Source: Symsagittifera roscoffensis (taxonomy: Eukaryota; Xenacoelomorpha; Acoela; Convolutidae). From it: a DNA stretch of 64,000 bases. The notes under the pieces were generated by a model. The model was not told the DNA's origin. It did no database searches and was given only the letters and a program-made list of their open reading frames with translations. Positions within the stretch are counted from its first letter, which is position 1. Each line of letters begins with the position of its first letter. The stretch lies in assembly GCF_963678635.1 (NCBI RefSeq), contig NC_087066.1:48645129-48709128 (forward strand), given 5' to 3'. Below, piece by piece: positions 63,954 through 64,000 of this stretch. A program made the position numbers and the translations under genes.

Positions 63954-64000
63954 GATTGTTTTCTCCGGAGGTTCTTTTGGTAATTCGGGGTGATCTTCTA

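Larger units (their letters stand above)
51311..64000 (-). mobile_element. Element B: 3' part of a related giant LTR retrotransposon
   Basis: On - it reads, from the window edge: pol linker and integrase (63953-61545), macro module (61412-60555), spacer, and ORF3 (60136-52074). Gag, protease and RT lie beyond 64000. Gene order and motifs match A but sequences have diverged widely, so it is a different family member. It has fewer breaks in catalytic domains than A and an internal deletion near its 3' end. Confidence 0.75.

Overview
The window is eukaryotic and animal-like, most probably from a nematode. One host gene is split by introns with GT/AG borders. The background is strongly AT-rich, one hairpin element carries Tc1-like ends (CAGTGCTG, TA target), and degraded Maverick/Polinton DNA transposons and very large Ty3/gypsy-class LTR elements occupy most of the rest. 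From memory, and unchecked, the LTR proteins resemble families I associate with Caenorhabditis genomes.

Layout. (1) 1-11.8 kb is a wrecked Maverick/Polinton region: a capsid-type fragment and a frameshifted adenovirus-like protease on the + strand, then three overlapping pieces of a protein-primed family B DNA polymerase (two on -, one on +). These sit in a tandem duplication whose second copy has lost two internal blocks. (2) 11.8-23.4 kb has no convincing gene. It holds paired dispersed repeats, a 734-bp foldback MITE and three tRNA-like (SINE-type) units. (3) 23.4-27.1 kb carries the only recognisable host gene, SNIP1 (FHA domain, - strand), in three coding exons with repeat-filled introns. 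(4) 27.1-29.8 kb is intergenic, with a second MITE-like inverted repeat. (5) 29.78-51.48 kb is element A, an LTR retrotransposon of about 21.7 kb on the - strand. (6) 51.3-64.0 kb is the 3' half of a related element B, also on -, cut by the window edge.

Elements A and B share an unusual gene order: gag, protease, reverse transcriptase, RNase H, integrase, then a macro-domain-like module fused to the end of pol. After a spacer of about 0.4 kb comes a very long extra reading frame, called ORF3 here. ORF3 starts with a coiled coil, continues with an SGNH/GDSL-type hydrolase domain, and ends in about 1000-1500 residues of unrecognised protein. Both copies are decayed: A has many stops and frameshifts, while B keeps more intact catalytic residues. 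A 169-bp segment beginning TG is nearly identical at both edges of A, and the inner copy lies 12 bp from a primer-binding-site-like sequence. A and B may therefore sit head to tail with one LTR between them.

The strongest candidates for something undescribed are the macro plus SGNH retroelement architecture, a short stem-loop/GTCCGGGGAGT motif that recurs in different reading frames and in noncoding DNA, and the repeat-rich 3-kb leader of element A with duplicated, covarying hairpins. No database search was possible. All family assignments come from motifs read by eye.
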